A DNA stretch of 20,018 bases from SFWF01 sp045636705 (GCA_045636705.1 JAZTYA010000005.1:1-20018), one strand, 5' to 3'. Shown: positions 6,888 through 15,467, numbered from the stretch's first letter. The notes: generated from the letters alone by a model not told the origin. Numbers and translations: made by a program.

Positions 6888-7763
6888 ATGGATTTTCATG
6901 CAACATTAGTTGTTATGGCTGCAGGAATGGGTAGCCGTTTCGGTGGCCTTAAGCAGGCAGAACCCGTAGGACCTAACGGTGAAGCTATCGTTGACTACTC
7001 GGTTTATGATGCTATTGAGGCAGGCTTTGACAAGGTTGTTTTCGTTATAAAGAAGGCAATTGAAAAAGACTTTAAAGAGCTTGTTGGTAAAAGAATTGAG
7101 AAGAAAATTAAGGTTGAATATGCTTTTCAGGAGATGGACGACCTACCCACAGGTTACGTTTGTCCCGAAACACGCCAAAAACCTTGGGGTACCGGTCAAG
7201 CAATCTTAGCTTGCAGAAATATTGTAAAAGAGCCTTTTGCCATTATTAATGCAGACGACTATTACGGAAAAACTGCATTTAAGGTGATTTTTGAAGAATT
7301 AAAGAAGCAGACCGGCCACTACTGCATGGTGGGCTTCAGACTTAAGAACACCCTTTCCGACAACGGCGCTGTTGCTCGCGGTGTATGTAAGTCCGAAAAC
7401 GGATTCTTAACCGGCGTTGACGAGGTTGGCAAGATTCAGGACTGCAAGTCATTTGATGATGACGGAAACGTTATTAAAGTCTACGACCCTGATACCCTTG
7501 TTTCTATGAACATTTGGGGTCTTACTCCCGACATTTTCGGTTATCTTGCAGAAGACTTTAAGCTCTTCCTTGACAAACACTTAAACGAGCCCAAGACCGA
7601 ATTCTTCATTCCTCTTGAAATCGACTCTCTTATCAAACGCGGTGAGAAGAAGGTTACCGTACTTAGCAGTAACGACCGTTGGTACGGCGTTACCTTCCGC
7701 GAAGATAAAGAAGGGGTTGTTGAGGCTATTGCTCGTATGACCGCTGAAGGTATGTACAAATAA
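6888..7763 (+). CDS. Sugar-phosphate nucleotidyltransferase family protein
   Basis: Enzymes of this family join a sugar phosphate to an NTP to make an NDP-sugar, releasing pyrophosphate. The 291-aa protein has the nucleotide-binding loop AAGMGSRFGGLKQ (11-23), WGTGQA (100-105) for base contact, and INADDYYG (about 120-127) for metal binding. Sugar and base are not predictable; the sequence is not a standard GalU, GlmU or RfbA. The ATG at 6888 fits the conserved N-terminus; AAGGAG lies 12 nt upstream, rather far, and sits inside a small AAAAG/CTTTT hairpin. A TTG at 6879 is too close to the ribosome site. It is a single-gene unit with its own promoter and terminator. Confidence 0.85.
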   Translation: MDFHATLVVMAAGMGSRFGGLKQAEPVGPNGEAIVDYSVYDAIEAGFDKVVFVIKKAIEKDFKELVGKRIEKKIKVEYAFQEMDDLPTGYVCPETRQKPWGTGQAILACRNIVKEPFAIINADDYYGKTAFKVIFEELKKQTGHYCMVGFRLKNTLSDNGAVARGVCKSENGFLTGVDEVGKIQDCKSFDDDGNVIKVYDPDTLVSMNIWGLTPDIFGYLAEDFKLFLDKHLNEPKTEFFIPLEIDSLIKRGEKKVTVLSSNDRWYGVTFREDKEGVVEAIARMTAEGMYK

Positions 7764-7780
7764 TATATTAAACGTATACG

Positions 7781-7819
7781 AAAATCCCAAGTGAAATTCA
7801 CTTGGGATTTTTTATTTTT
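7781..7819. terminator. Terminator between convergent nucleotidyltransferase and amidase genes
   Basis: A perfect 14-bp stem (7781-7794 with 7798-7811) followed by a long T-run on the plus strand. On the minus strand the stem ends in TTTT, so it may also serve the convergent amidase gene. Confidence 0.9.
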
Positions 7820-9368
7820 AATCTATTGAAGCAAAGTAGTCCGCGGTGCCCTGCGCTATTGCTTTCGCTTTAATTTGCATAGCGCTCACGCTCTTTATTA
7901 TAGACATATCCTTGCCGTTTGTCATATATCCGTTTTCGGTCAAAACCACGGGACAGGTGGTTGTTCTTCCCAAAAAGAAATAATGCCAGTCAAGTCGGTT
8001 TTTAGTGCCGTTTTTATAAAGGCCCGTTGCCATAGTTCTTTTATATATGTGTTCGTTCGCCTTTTTGGAGAATGGTGCATAATAAAAGGCTCCAAATCCG
8101 CTAAGCTTTGCCTTTTCATTCGCATCGTGGTGTATTGAAATGCACAGGTCGGGAGATAGTTCTTTTAAAAGTTTTTGCCGGTCGTCGTGCGAAAGATAAC
8201 TGTCACTCGTTCGGCTCATCACTACCGTCGCTCCGGTTTTCTTAAGTTCTTCAGCTAAAAGATTGGCAAGTCTTAGGTTTACCGTCGCTTCGGTCAGTTC
8301 AGAAAGCCCGTTGCCAAGACCACCTTCATCCTTGCCTCCATGTCCAGCATCTATAAGAATGGTAACACCGCTTAAATCTCTGCCGTATTCATTATACGCA
8401 TAAGCGGTGTTTGCGGGATTTAAAAAGCTAAAACACAACTGTCCCTTTTCATTATAATTGGCGTCCCATCCGTAAAACGCACCCTTTTGTTTAAGGTATA
8501 AACGAAGGGTGTGCTCTTTGCCCTCGTCTATTATTTTTGCGCTTTCAAATATCGGATGATTTTCAGGTATTTTAACATTCCCTTTAAAAACAGTCGCATA
8601 ACAAAAGGTTATGTCTATATATGAAAAGGTTGCCGTTTCTATTGTATAGTCCTGATAAATCGGTTCTGTATATTCTTGTGGGCCAAGATAAAATCTGAAG
8701 GGTGCCTTCCAGTCGGTGTTCAGGGTCAGAATGGTATGATTGCCTTCGATTTTAAGGCTTTCTACCTCTAACTCGTTGTGGTCGGGAAGTTTTCCTTCAT
8801 ATCTTTTTACAACCCTTGTGGTTTTCTTGGTTTTAGCATCGGTATATTCAAAATAAACCCTTTTGCCACACCTTAAAGTAACGTATCGTTTTTCTCCGCC
8901 TTGGTCGTAAACGAAGTCTTTGTTGCAATAGTCGACCGTGCCCTTTGGCAGATAGTTGTTCGTCGGTCTTGACCAGTCGGCATTTTTCTTTGTGTATTTT
9001 TCGTCAAAGGTTTCGGCCTGAAAGGAAATTATCTCGGCTATGTATCCGCTTCCCACATCTATATATTCTCCGTTTGTTTGGGCAGAAGAGGTGCTGTCCT
9101 TAGAAGACGTTTCAACTTTTGAAGATGCCTTGCTCGAAGTTTCGGTTTTTGATGAAATCTCGCTAGACGTTTCTTGTTCAAAAGACTCCTCGCCAAAGGA
9201 GGAAAAGGAAGTTGATATTTCTTCACTCAAGGCGGTTTGATTTTGCGCCCGTTCCGATTTAAGAAGAGAAAAAAGCATAAAAAAACAAGCGATAAACGCG
9301 GCAACAAAGGTTGCCGCAAATATCGCTGTCATTATACCCAATTTAGTTTTGTTGGAATTGGTTTTCAC
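7818..9368 (-). CDS. N-acetylmuramoyl-L-alanine amidase (Amidase_3)
   Basis: It cleaves the bond between MurNAc and L-alanine in peptidoglycan. The 516-aa protein has a membrane anchor at about 11-36, then a Ser/Thr/Glu/Lys linker (about 45-100) with TSSK units like those in the lipoprotein at 569. A beta-rich region of unknown type follows (about 100-330), perhaps for wall binding. The C-terminal Amidase_3 domain (333-516) has zinc ligands His343 (IDAGHGG), Glu360 and His413 (SIHHDAN), plus catalytic Glu478 (LTENGYMTN). The start is GTG (9366-9368) with GAGG 5 nt upstream. It is the last gene of the parA-parB-serS run, 20 bases after serS, and ends at the shared terminator. Confidence 0.92.
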   Translation of the reverse strand: MKTNSNKTKLGIMTAIFAATFVAAFIACFFMLFSLLKSERAQNQTALSEEISTSFSSFGEESFEQETSSEISSKTETSSKASSKVETSSKDSTSSAQTNGEYIDVGSGYIAEIISFQAETFDEKYTKKNADWSRPTNNYLPKGTVDYCNKDFVYDQGGEKRYVTLRCGKRVYFEYTDAKTKKTTRVVKRYEGKLPDHNELEVESLKIEGNHTILTLNTDWKAPFRFYLGPQEYTEPIYQDYTIETATFSYIDITFCYATVFKGNVKIPENHPIFESAKIIDEGKEHTLRLYLKQKGAFYGWDANYNEKGQLCFSFLNPANTAYAYNEYGRDLSGVTILIDAGHGGKDEGGLGNGLSELTEATVNLRLANLLAEELKKTGATVVMSRTSDSYLSHDDRQKLLKELSPDLCISIHHDANEKAKLSGFGAFYYAPFSKKANEHIYKRTMATGLYKNGTKNRLDWHYFFLGRTTTCPVVLTENGYMTNGKDMSIIKSVSAMQIKAKAIAQGTADYFASID

Positions 9369-9388
9369 CTTATCCTCACCCTGTCTGA

Positions 9389-10660
9389 TTATTTTATGGT
9401 ATCGGTTCCCATATATTTTACAAGTGCTTGAGGAACAGTAACTGTTCCGTCTTCGTTCTGGAAGTTTTCAAGAATAGCCGCTACCGTTCTTCCTACTGCA
9501 ACACCCGAACCGTTAAGGGTATGAACAAACTGAGCCTTATCCTTTGCGGTCTTCTTAAAGCGGATAGAGCCGCGACGAGCCTGATAGTCCTCAAAGTTTG
9601 AGCAAGAAGAAATTTCAACGTATCTGTTGTATGAAGGCATCCAAACCTCTATGTCGTAGGTCTTAGCCGAAGAGAAGCCTAAGTCGCCTGAGCAAAGACA
9701 AACCACACGGAAAGGAAGGCCTAAACCAGCAAGAACTCTTTCTGCATCGTTTGTTAACTTTTCAAGTTCTTCATAGGAGTTTTCCGGGTCTGCAAACTTA
9801 ACAAGCTCTACCTTGTTGAACTGATGCTGACGGATAAGTCCTCTTGTATCTCTTCCTGCAGAACCTGCTTCAGCACGGAAGCATGCAGAGTAAGCGCAAT
9901 ATTTAACCGGAAGGTCTGCACCCTCTAAAATCTCATCTCTGTGCATATTGGTAACCGGCACCTCAGCGGTAGGAATGAGGAAATATTCGTTGTTTGAAAG
10001 TTTGAATGCATCCTCCTCAAATTTAGGAAGCTGACCTGTTGCGGTCATAGATGCGCGGTTTGCCATAAAGGGTGGCAAAATCTCGGTGTAGCCGTGCTCG
10101 GTATGAGTGTCGAGGAAATAGCTGATAATCGCACGCTCAAGTCTAGCGCCAAGACCCTTATAGAAATGGAAACGAGTGCCTGTAACCTTTGCTGCGGTTT
10201 CGGGGTCTAAAATGCCAAGATTTGCACCGATTTCCCAGTGAGGCTTAGGCTCAAAGGTAAAGTTTTTAGGTTCTCCGCTTCTGCGAATTTCAGGATTGCA
10301 AGAATCGTCTGCTCCAACAGGTACAGACTCGTGCGGAATATTTGGAATCATCAAAAGAAGTTCTCTTTGCTTGTTGTCAAACTCTGAAAGCTCTGTATCG
10401 AACTCCTTAATCTTATCAGACAAGGTCTTCATCTCTGCAAATAGTTCTGCACAGTCCTTGCCCTCCTTTTTATACTGAGGAACCTGCTTTGATACTGCGT
10501 TCTGCTCTGCCTTCATTTTTTCAACCTCGGCAATAATAGCGCGACGCTTGTTGTCGATTTCTAAAAGCATATCGATTTCTTTATCAAGATTTCCCTGACG
10601 ATTTTTAACCGCCTGCTTTACTCTTTCGGGGTCATTTCTTACGATTTTAATGTCTAACAT
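9389..10660 (-). CDS. serS: Seryl-tRNA synthetase
   Basis: It charges tRNA-Ser with serine. The 423-aa protein has the N-terminal long coiled-coil arm (about 25-110, KRRAIIAEVEKMKAEQ region) that grips the tRNA long variable arm. Class II motif 2 is CFRAEAGSAGRDTRGLIRQH and motif 3 is NGSGVAVGRTVAAILENFQ. The length is normal. The ATG has AAGGG 7 nt upstream and lies 12 bases after parB. A parAB-serS neighbourhood is common near the origin in Clostridia. Confidence 0.98.
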   Translation of the reverse strand: MLDIKIVRNDPERVKQAVKNRQGNLDKEIDMLLEIDNKRRAIIAEVEKMKAEQNAVSKQVPQYKKEGKDCAELFAEMKTLSDKIKEFDTELSEFDNKQRELLLMIPNIPHESVPVGADDSCNPEIRRSGEPKNFTFEPKPHWEIGANLGILDPETAAKVTGTRFHFYKGLGARLERAIISYFLDTHTEHGYTEILPPFMANRASMTATGQLPKFEEDAFKLSNNEYFLIPTAEVPVTNMHRDEILEGADLPVKYCAYSACFRAEAGSAGRDTRGLIRQHQFNKVELVKFADPENSYEELEKLTNDAERVLAGLGLPFRVVCLCSGDLGFSSAKTYDIEVWMPSYNRYVEISSCSNFEDYQARRGSIRFKKTAKDKAQFVHTLNGSGVAVGRTVAAILENFQNEDGTVTVPQALVKYMGTDTIK

Positions 10661-10672
10661 ATTTTATCCCTT

Positions 10673-11512
10673 CTAATCTGCAATTCTTTTTGCTATTTTT
10701 TTAAGTTCTTCATCATTATAAAATTCCAAAGTTATAGTGCCTTTGCCTTTGCCCTTTGGAATTACTACCACCTTGCGTCCGAGCGCTTCCTTTAATGAAA
10801 GCTCCACCTCGGTATAGAAGTTGCTCTTGCTTGGCGCCGATTTAACCGAAATCGGTTTTTTCTCCTTTGCCATAGCCTCAAGCTCTCTTACCGACGCGCC
10901 TGATAAAGCAGCCTTTAACATTTCTTTTCTTAAAGCCGAACCCTTTTCAACCGACAAAAGCGCTCTTGCGTGTCCTGCAGAGATTTTATCCTGCTTTAAA
11001 CTTTCAGTTTCTTCAGGGGTTAGCTCTAAAAGTCTTAAGGTATTTGCTATTGCCGAACGGGATTTTCCCATTGTTTCGGCAAGTTCTTCTTGGGTTAGGT
11101 TATAAGAAACCATCAGCGCTCTAAACCCTAACGCCTCTTCGACGGGATTTAGGTCTTCACGTTGTAGGTTCTCTATTAAGGCAAGCTCCATAGCCTGCTT
11201 TTCACTAAGCTCGCGAATAATTACCGGAACGGTACGAAGTCCCGCCATACGAGAAGCTCTCCAACGGCGTTCACCCGCTATAATTTCATATCCGCCTGAA
11301 GCCTTTGCCGTAACCACTATCGGTTGAATAAGTCCATGTCTTGAGATAGATTCGGACAACTCCTCTAAAGCCTTTTCGTCAAAGGACTTTCTTGGTTGTT
11401 CGCGGTTTGGCTCTATTTCCGAAAGCAAGACCTCCGTAACGGTTTTCTTATCGCTTGCCACGTCGAAAAGTGAATCAAGTCCGCGTCCAAGTCCGCCTTT
11501 TTTTACTGCCAT
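10673..11512 (-). CDS. parB: Chromosome partitioning protein ParB/Spo0J
   Basis: ParB binds parS sites near the origin and slides as a CTP-dependent clamp to load SMC and work with ParA. The 279-aa protein has the conserved N-terminal GGLGRGLDSLF (ParA contact), the CTP-binding GERRWRAS (80-86), ENLQREDLNPVEEA (114-127), and the parS-binding helix-turn-helix LTQEELAETMGKSRSAIANT (139-158). Its ATG overlaps the parA stop by one base (TAATG), with GGAGG 9 nt upstream inside parA. No parS-like palindrome is seen in this window. Confidence 0.97.
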   Translation of the reverse strand: MAVKKGGLGRGLDSLFDVASDKKTVTEVLLSEIEPNREQPRKSFDEKALEELSESISRHGLIQPIVVTAKASGGYEIIAGERRWRASRMAGLRTVPVIIRELSEKQAMELALIENLQREDLNPVEEALGFRALMVSYNLTQEELAETMGKSRSAIANTLRLLELTPEETESLKQDKISAGHARALLSVEKGSALRKEMLKAALSGASVRELEAMAKEKKPISVKSAPSKSNFYTEVELSLKEALGRKVVVIPKGKGKGTITLEFYNDEELKKIAKRIAD

Positions 11513-12285
11513 TAGGACCTACCTCCGTTTCTTTTAAGGAATTCCTCTGCCAACTCATCATAAGCGCGAGCACCCTTATTTCTTGGGTCGTAATATTGTA
11601 TCGGCATTCCGTAGCTTGGCGCTTCGGAAAGTCTTACTGCACGGGGAATTGCGGTTGAGTAAAGTTCCTTTTTAAAAAATCTCTTAACCTCGCCTACCAC
11701 CTGCTGAGTAAGGTTTAGTCTGCCGTCATACATTGTAAGCAAAACTCCCTCGAGTTCGAGTGTTGGGTTGTAGAGTCTTTTTATCTGTCTTACCGATGCT
11801 ATTAGGTGGGATAGTCCCTCTAATGCAAAATATTCACACTGAATGGGAACCAAAAGGGTATCTGCCGCACAAAGCGCGTTTATTGTGATAAGTCCCAACG
11901 AAGGAGGACAGTCGATGAATATGTAATCATATTCAGACTTTACTGCGCTTAAAGCAAGCTTTAACTGTGACTCTCGGTTCTCAATGCTGATAAGCTCAAC
12001 CTCGGCGCCGGCTAAATCCATATTACAAGGAATAATCGATACGCCGTCAAAACTTGTTTCAATGGTTGCTGCCCTTGCGGTAGCCTTGCCTATAAGAAGG
12101 TCGTAAACGCTGCAAGATAGGGTCTGCTTGTCCACTCCGTATGCACTTGTAGTGTTGCCCTGTGGGTCGGCGTCAACGATTAAAACCTTTTTACCTTTTC
12201 GTCCGACACCGGATGCCAAATTTACCGCCGTAGTGGTTTTACCGACACCGCCTTTTTGATTTACGCAAGCGACTATCTTTCCCAT
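11512..12285 (-). CDS. parA: Chromosome partitioning ATPase ParA/Soj
   Basis: The 257-aa deviant Walker ATPase forms ATP-dependent dimers on DNA and works with ParB to separate origins. The Walker A is KGGVGKTT (11-18) with signature Lys11, followed by VDADPQGN and DCPPSLGL. The length and lack of an N-terminal HTH fit the chromosomal Soj type rather than large plasmid ParA. The ATG has a strong AAAGGAGG. It is the first gene of the unit parA-parB-serS-amidase. Confidence 0.97.
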   Translation of the reverse strand: MGKIVACVNQKGGVGKTTTAVNLASGVGRKGKKVLIVDADPQGNTTSAYGVDKQTLSCSVYDLLIGKATARAATIETSFDGVSIIPCNMDLAGAEVELISIENRESQLKLALSAVKSEYDYIFIDCPPSLGLITINALCAADTLLVPIQCEYFALEGLSHLIASVRQIKRLYNPTLELEGVLLTMYDGRLNLTQQVVGEVKRFFKKELYSTAIPRAVRLSEAPSYGMPIQYYDPRNKGARAYDELAEEFLKRNGGRS

Positions 12286-12327
12286 TTATTACCCTCCTTT
12301 TAAAACTTTATAATTATATACTAAGAC

Positions 12328-12336
12328 ATTATAACA
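12328..12336 (-). promoter_or_regulatory. parA operon promoter (extended -10)
   Basis: TGTTATAAT on the minus strand is an extended -10. No good -35 is seen at 17 bp. The predicted start is near 12321, leaving a leader of about 36 nt. Confidence 0.6.
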
Positions 12337-12369
12337 CATATTTTTTAAAGTTGGTATAGTTTTTTTAAA

Positions 12370-12406
12370 ATTTTTTACAAAATAAAACCGCCACTTTTCG
12401 TGACGG
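12370..12406 (-). terminator. Terminator of the crp-ABC importer operon
   Basis: On the minus strand CCGTCAC (12400-12406) pairs with GTGGCGG (12388-12394) with one G-U, followed by TTTTATTTTG. It lies shortly after the ATPase stop at 12420 and upstream of the parA promoter. Confidence 0.85.
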
Positions 12407-12419
12407 CTTTATAAAAATT

Positions 12420-12971
12420 TTAAAGACTGCATACCGTATATTCCATTCCCTTGAAAAGTTCGGGTCTGTGGGTTACGGCAATTATAAGCTTTTCCTTGTA
12501 TTCTTCTTTGATTTTTTCTATTAGTTCTTTAGCTAGCGGGTCGTCTATTCCCGCAAAGGCTTCATCTAAAACAAGCACGTCGGACGGCTTTGCAAGGGCG
12601 CGCGCAAGCGCTACCCTTCTTTTCATGCCGCCTGAAAGTTCTTTTGGATATAGGTCAAAAGAGTCGCTAAGTTTCATTTCTTCAAGCCTTTTTTCGGCTT
12701 CCGCTTTATTTGATACTAACTCAACGTTCTCAAGAGCCGTCAAAGAGGGCACAAGTCTGTCCTCTTGAAAGACTGCCGATATGCTCTCGCCGTCGGTGAC
12801 TATGGCGCCGTCGGGCTTTATAAAACCTAAAATCACATTTAAAAGGGTGGTTTTTCCGCATCCCGATGCGCCGGTTATAAGCACAAGACCTTTTTTAGGA
12901 AAAGCGTAAGAAAAGTTTTCTAAAACCGCTTTTTCTTCGAAGAAAACCGATATATTTTCAAGTTTAATCAT
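12420..12971 (-). CDS. ABC importer ATP-binding subunit (SsuB/TauB-like, short)
   Basis: This subunit powers the importer with the neighbouring permease. All key motifs are present: Walker A TGASGCGKTT (33-42), Q-loop Gln69 (AVFQED), signature LSGGMKRRVALARALA (112-127), Walker B DVLVLDEAF (131-139) and H-loop His168 (AVTHRP). At 183 aa it is about 50-70 residues shorter than usual SsuB/TauB proteins. The loss lies in the Walker A to Q-loop region and in the C-terminus, which ends soon after the H-loop. The catalytic core looks intact. The start ATG overlaps the permease gene by 8 bases. It is the last gene of the operon. Confidence 0.9.
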   Translation of the reverse strand: MIKLENISVFFEEKAVLENFSYAFPKKGLVLITGASGCGKTTLLNVILGFIKPDGAIVTDGESISAVFQEDRLVPSLTALENVELVSNKAEAEKRLEEMKLSDSFDLYPKELSGGMKRRVALARALAKPSDVLVLDEAFAGIDDPLAKELIEKIKEEYKEKLIIAVTHRPELFKGMEYTVCSL

Positions 12972-13722
12972 TAGAAATATCCTCCCTTTTAAAAATCAGT
13001 TTGAATATTCCTTCAAGGGCTAAACTCAAAACGACTACAACCACCGTCCAAACGAGCACGTCAGCCGTTTCGAGCACCATGCGAGCATCGTTCATTTCCT
13101 TGCCAATGGCAACCCTTGGATAACTGATTACCTCGGCGGCAATACCCGATTTCCAGGCAAGACCCAAAGAGGTTAATGAGCCCGAATAAAAATGGGGCTT
13201 TATTTCGGGAAAGGTTATCTTTAAAAATCTTTTCATAGGAGGAATTTTAAAGACCTTTGCCATTTCTTTAAGCTTTATATCCCTGTTTTCAAGGCCTGAT
13301 AAAACGTTCTGCCAAACTATCGGCAAAACCATCAAAAGCGCTATAAAAATCGGAATTGTGTCGTGGCTTAGCCAAAGATATGCAAGCAGTATAAAGGAAA
13401 CCACGGGGGTTGCCCTTGCCACCCTGATTGCAGGGGATATTATTGCCTTGGCAAAAGAGGATTTGTAGGTAACTATCGCAAGAACAAATCCCGCCGCCAC
13501 GCCAAAAACAAAGCCTAAAATTATACGTACAAGGGATACCGCTACGCTTTTAAAAAAGTCAAGACTTTGGGCAAGCTCAAAACCCCTTGTTAAAACCTTA
13601 TGCGGAAAGGGTAAAAATATTTCTTTACCTATTATAGCCGCCAAAAGATACCAAGTGCCAAGCCAAAATGCCGCAGCTATAAAACCTTTTATAAATTTAT
13701 TTGATAAAATAGAAGTTTTCAT
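12964..13722 (-). CDS. ABC importer permease (SsuC/TauC-like)
   Basis: The 252-aa membrane protein has about six hydrophobic segments (near 10-30, 60-85, 95-115, 118-140, 180-205 and 225-245). The cytoplasmic EAA-type loop LKEMAKVFKIPPMKRFLKIT (about 150-170) is followed by a conserved proline/glycine region and couples to the ATPase. It belongs to the BPD transporter group that takes up nitrate, sulfonates, taurine or thiamine precursors; the substrate here is unknown. Its ATG lies 26 bases inside the binding-protein gene with GGAGG upstream, so translation is coupled. Confidence 0.9.
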   Translation of the reverse strand: MKTSILSNKFIKGFIAAAFWLGTWYLLAAIIGKEIFLPFPHKVLTRGFELAQSLDFFKSVAVSLVRIILGFVFGVAAGFVLAIVTYKSSFAKAIISPAIRVARATPVVSFILLAYLWLSHDTIPIFIALLMVLPIVWQNVLSGLENRDIKLKEMAKVFKIPPMKRFLKITFPEIKPHFYSGSLTSLGLAWKSGIAAEVISYPRVAIGKEMNDARMVLETADVLVWTVVVVVLSLALEGIFKLIFKREDISND

Positions 13723-14695
13723 CAGGAATCTCTCCTCCTACCGAGGTGGGATTTGCGGTGAATAATATATTGAAGTAACCCTCTATTGCGGGCTTCATAT
13801 CATTTCCTGTGATAAAGGATAGGTTGCAGTTTGGAATAGCCTTTGTTGCAAGTGCCGCTTTTGGAACGATGCCATAGGTTTCGCAAAGCATACCTGCTTC
13901 TGTAGGATTGCTTTTTGCATACTCTACCGAATCTTTTAACTGGTCTATAAACTTTTCAACCTGTGCCGGATGCTCTTTTAAGAATTTTTCGCTAACGATT
14001 ACGCACCCCATTGTAAGACGGCTGTCTTCATCTGCCACCTTGTTCCACTCATCGTTTAGATTAAGGGCAATTCTAAGGTCCTTGTTCTGAACCATAGCCG
14101 AAGAAACGTTAGGTTCGGGAAGCATACCTATAACACATTCGCCTGCAGCCATAAGGGATGCCAGTTCTGCATGCTCTGCCTTAAATTCAATCTTTACGTC
14201 GGTGCCAACTTTAAGTCCGTTCTTTTCAAGTAAATAGTTTAATACGTACTCGGGGTTTGCGCCCTGACCCGTTGCGTAAATTGTTTTTCCGCGAAGGTCC
14301 TCAAAGGAATTGATTGTGTTTCCGTTTTCGAGAATATAAAGAGAGCCGAGCGTGTTAATGGCTATCATCTTTACTCCCTTGTCGGTTCTTTTGTAAAGTG
14401 TTGCCGCAAGGTTTGTCGGAACAGCCGCAATGTCCGCCTTGTCGCCTACAACCGCTGCTACCGCTTCGGTCGGTTGACCTGCTATTGTAAACGTGTATTT
14501 GGATTTTTCGTTTTTATTTGAATCGTCCATTAGTTTTGCCATGCCAATGCCTGTGGGTCCTTTAAGGGCTATTATGCGAGTTGCTACCTCTTCTACCTCT
14601 GTCTCAGGCTCTGAAGATACCGTTTCGGTTCCGCATCCGCTAAGTAGACCTAAGCATAAAACCAACGTTAAAATAATTGCTATAAGTTTTTTCAT
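13697..14695 (-). CDS. ABC importer substrate-binding lipoprotein
   Basis: The 332-aa protein starts with a lipoprotein signal peptide whose lipobox ends LLSGC (Cys21), so it should be tethered outside the membrane. The body resembles SsuA/NMT1-type periplasmic-binding proteins: GPTGIGMAKLM near the start of lobe 1, GDKADIAAVPTNLA, LRGKTIYATGQGANP and EHPAQVEKFIDQ. These patterns fit the nitrate/sulfonate/taurine group, but no residue pins down the ligand. AAGGAG lies 8 nt before the ATG inside the end of the crp gene, 6 bases away. Confidence 0.88.
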   Translation of the reverse strand: MKKLIAIILTLVLCLGLLSGCGTETVSSEPETEVEEVATRIIALKGPTGIGMAKLMDDSNKNEKSKYTFTIAGQPTEAVAAVVGDKADIAAVPTNLAATLYKRTDKGVKMIAINTLGSLYILENGNTINSFEDLRGKTIYATGQGANPEYVLNYLLEKNGLKVGTDVKIEFKAEHAELASLMAAGECVIGMLPEPNVSSAMVQNKDLRIALNLNDEWNKVADEDSRLTMGCVIVSEKFLKEHPAQVEKFIDQLKDSVEYAKSNPTEAGMLCETYGIVPKAALATKAIPNCNLSFITGNDMKPAIEGYFNILFTANPTSVGGEIPDENFYFIK

Positions 14696-14701
14696 TTTTA
14701 T

Positions 14702-15385
14702 CTACTCCTTATTTAAAACCTTTATAAGTTCGGTTTTGTTTAATATTTTAATGTTTTTTGGTCCAAATTCGACCGCTCCCGTTTTTTCGAGCTCGCCTCT
14801 TGCTCTGTAAAGACTGGCCCTGCTTATGTCAAGCGTTCGCGCCAGAGACGCGAAATTAACCTTAGCAAGCGCCGCTTCGTTTTCAAGTATGTATTTACAA
14901 AGTCTTTCGGCCGCCTGACTTGACGTGAAGGTTTTAATTCTTCGGTTTAAAAACTCAACCCTGCTTGAAAGAAAACTTATATACGCAAAGGCGGTTTTTG
15001 GGTTTTCCATCAAAAACCTTTTTAGTCCCTCTTTGGTTATAAAGAGCACCCTGCAAGCCGAATTTGCCGTAACCCTTGCAAACGACTGTTTTTTATTCTC
15101 ACAAAAAACGCTTGCCGCGCCGAAAACCTCTCCTGCGCCGAATATTTTAAGAGAACCTTTATCGTTTGACGAACACGCCGCTACCGCTTTGCCTCTTAAA
15201 AGAATGCCAAGCCCGTTACTGTTTTCATTGTTATCAAAAATAATTTCGCCCTTTGAAAACTCTAAAATCTTACAGTCCTTCGATGCCAAAAATTCGTTTT
15301 TTCGTTTTTGGCCTTCCTCTGTTTTTAAGTCTTCTGAAAAAAGAAAGCAGTTTTCAAGCAGTTTGTATTCCGAAGGGGTTAGCAC
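14702..15385 (-). CDS. Crp/Fnr family transcription regulator
   Basis: The 227-aa protein has an N-terminal cyclic-nucleotide-type beta-roll (about 40-120; EFSKGEIIF, LLRGKAVAA, FGAGEVFGAASVF), a dimer helix (about 125-155) and a C-terminal Crp-type helix-turn-helix ARTLDISRASLYRARGEL (182-199). No FNR-type Cys cluster is seen, so an iron-sulfur sensor is not supported and the effector is unknown. I start at the GTG at 15383-15385: the AGAGG is 8 nt upstream of it, whereas the GTG at 15394 overlaps the ribosome site. It heads the ABC importer operon and is probably its local regulator. Confidence 0.9.
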   Translation of the reverse strand: MLTPSEYKLLENCFLFSEDLKTEEGQKRKNEFLASKDCKILEFSKGEIIFDNNENSNGLGILLRGKAVAACSSNDKGSLKIFGAGEVFGAASVFCENKKQSFARVTANSACRVLFITKEGLKRFLMENPKTAFAYISFLSSRVEFLNRRIKTFTSSQAAERLCKYILENEAALAKVNFASLARTLDISRASLYRARGELEKTGAVEFGPKNIKILNKTELIKVLNKE

Positions 15386-15401
15386 TCTTCTCACCTCTTT
15401 T

Positions 15402-15429
15402 TAAAAGTGTCTTATTTGGTACACTTTTA
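15402..15429. promoter_or_regulatory. Inverted repeat at the crp transcription start
   Basis: Nine-base arms TAAAAGTGT (15402-15410) and ACACTTTTA (15421-15429) are separated by 10 bases. The centre is near +6 of the predicted crp transcript and the outer arm touches the -10 box. It could be an operator or a leader hairpin. Confidence 0.6.
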
Positions 15430-15457
15430 TTATATATGCAATTCCTTTAATTGTCAA
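15429..15457 (-). promoter_or_regulatory. crp-ABC operon promoter
   Basis: A perfect TTGACA (15452-15457), 17-bp spacer and TATAAT (15429-15434) on the minus strand. The predicted start is near 15422. Confidence 0.92.
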
Positions 15458-15467
15458 TCCCTATATT

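Noticed and set aside
10673..12420. parS site near parA-parB
   Set aside because: No palindrome resembling TGTTTCACGTGAAACA was found in or around the genes.
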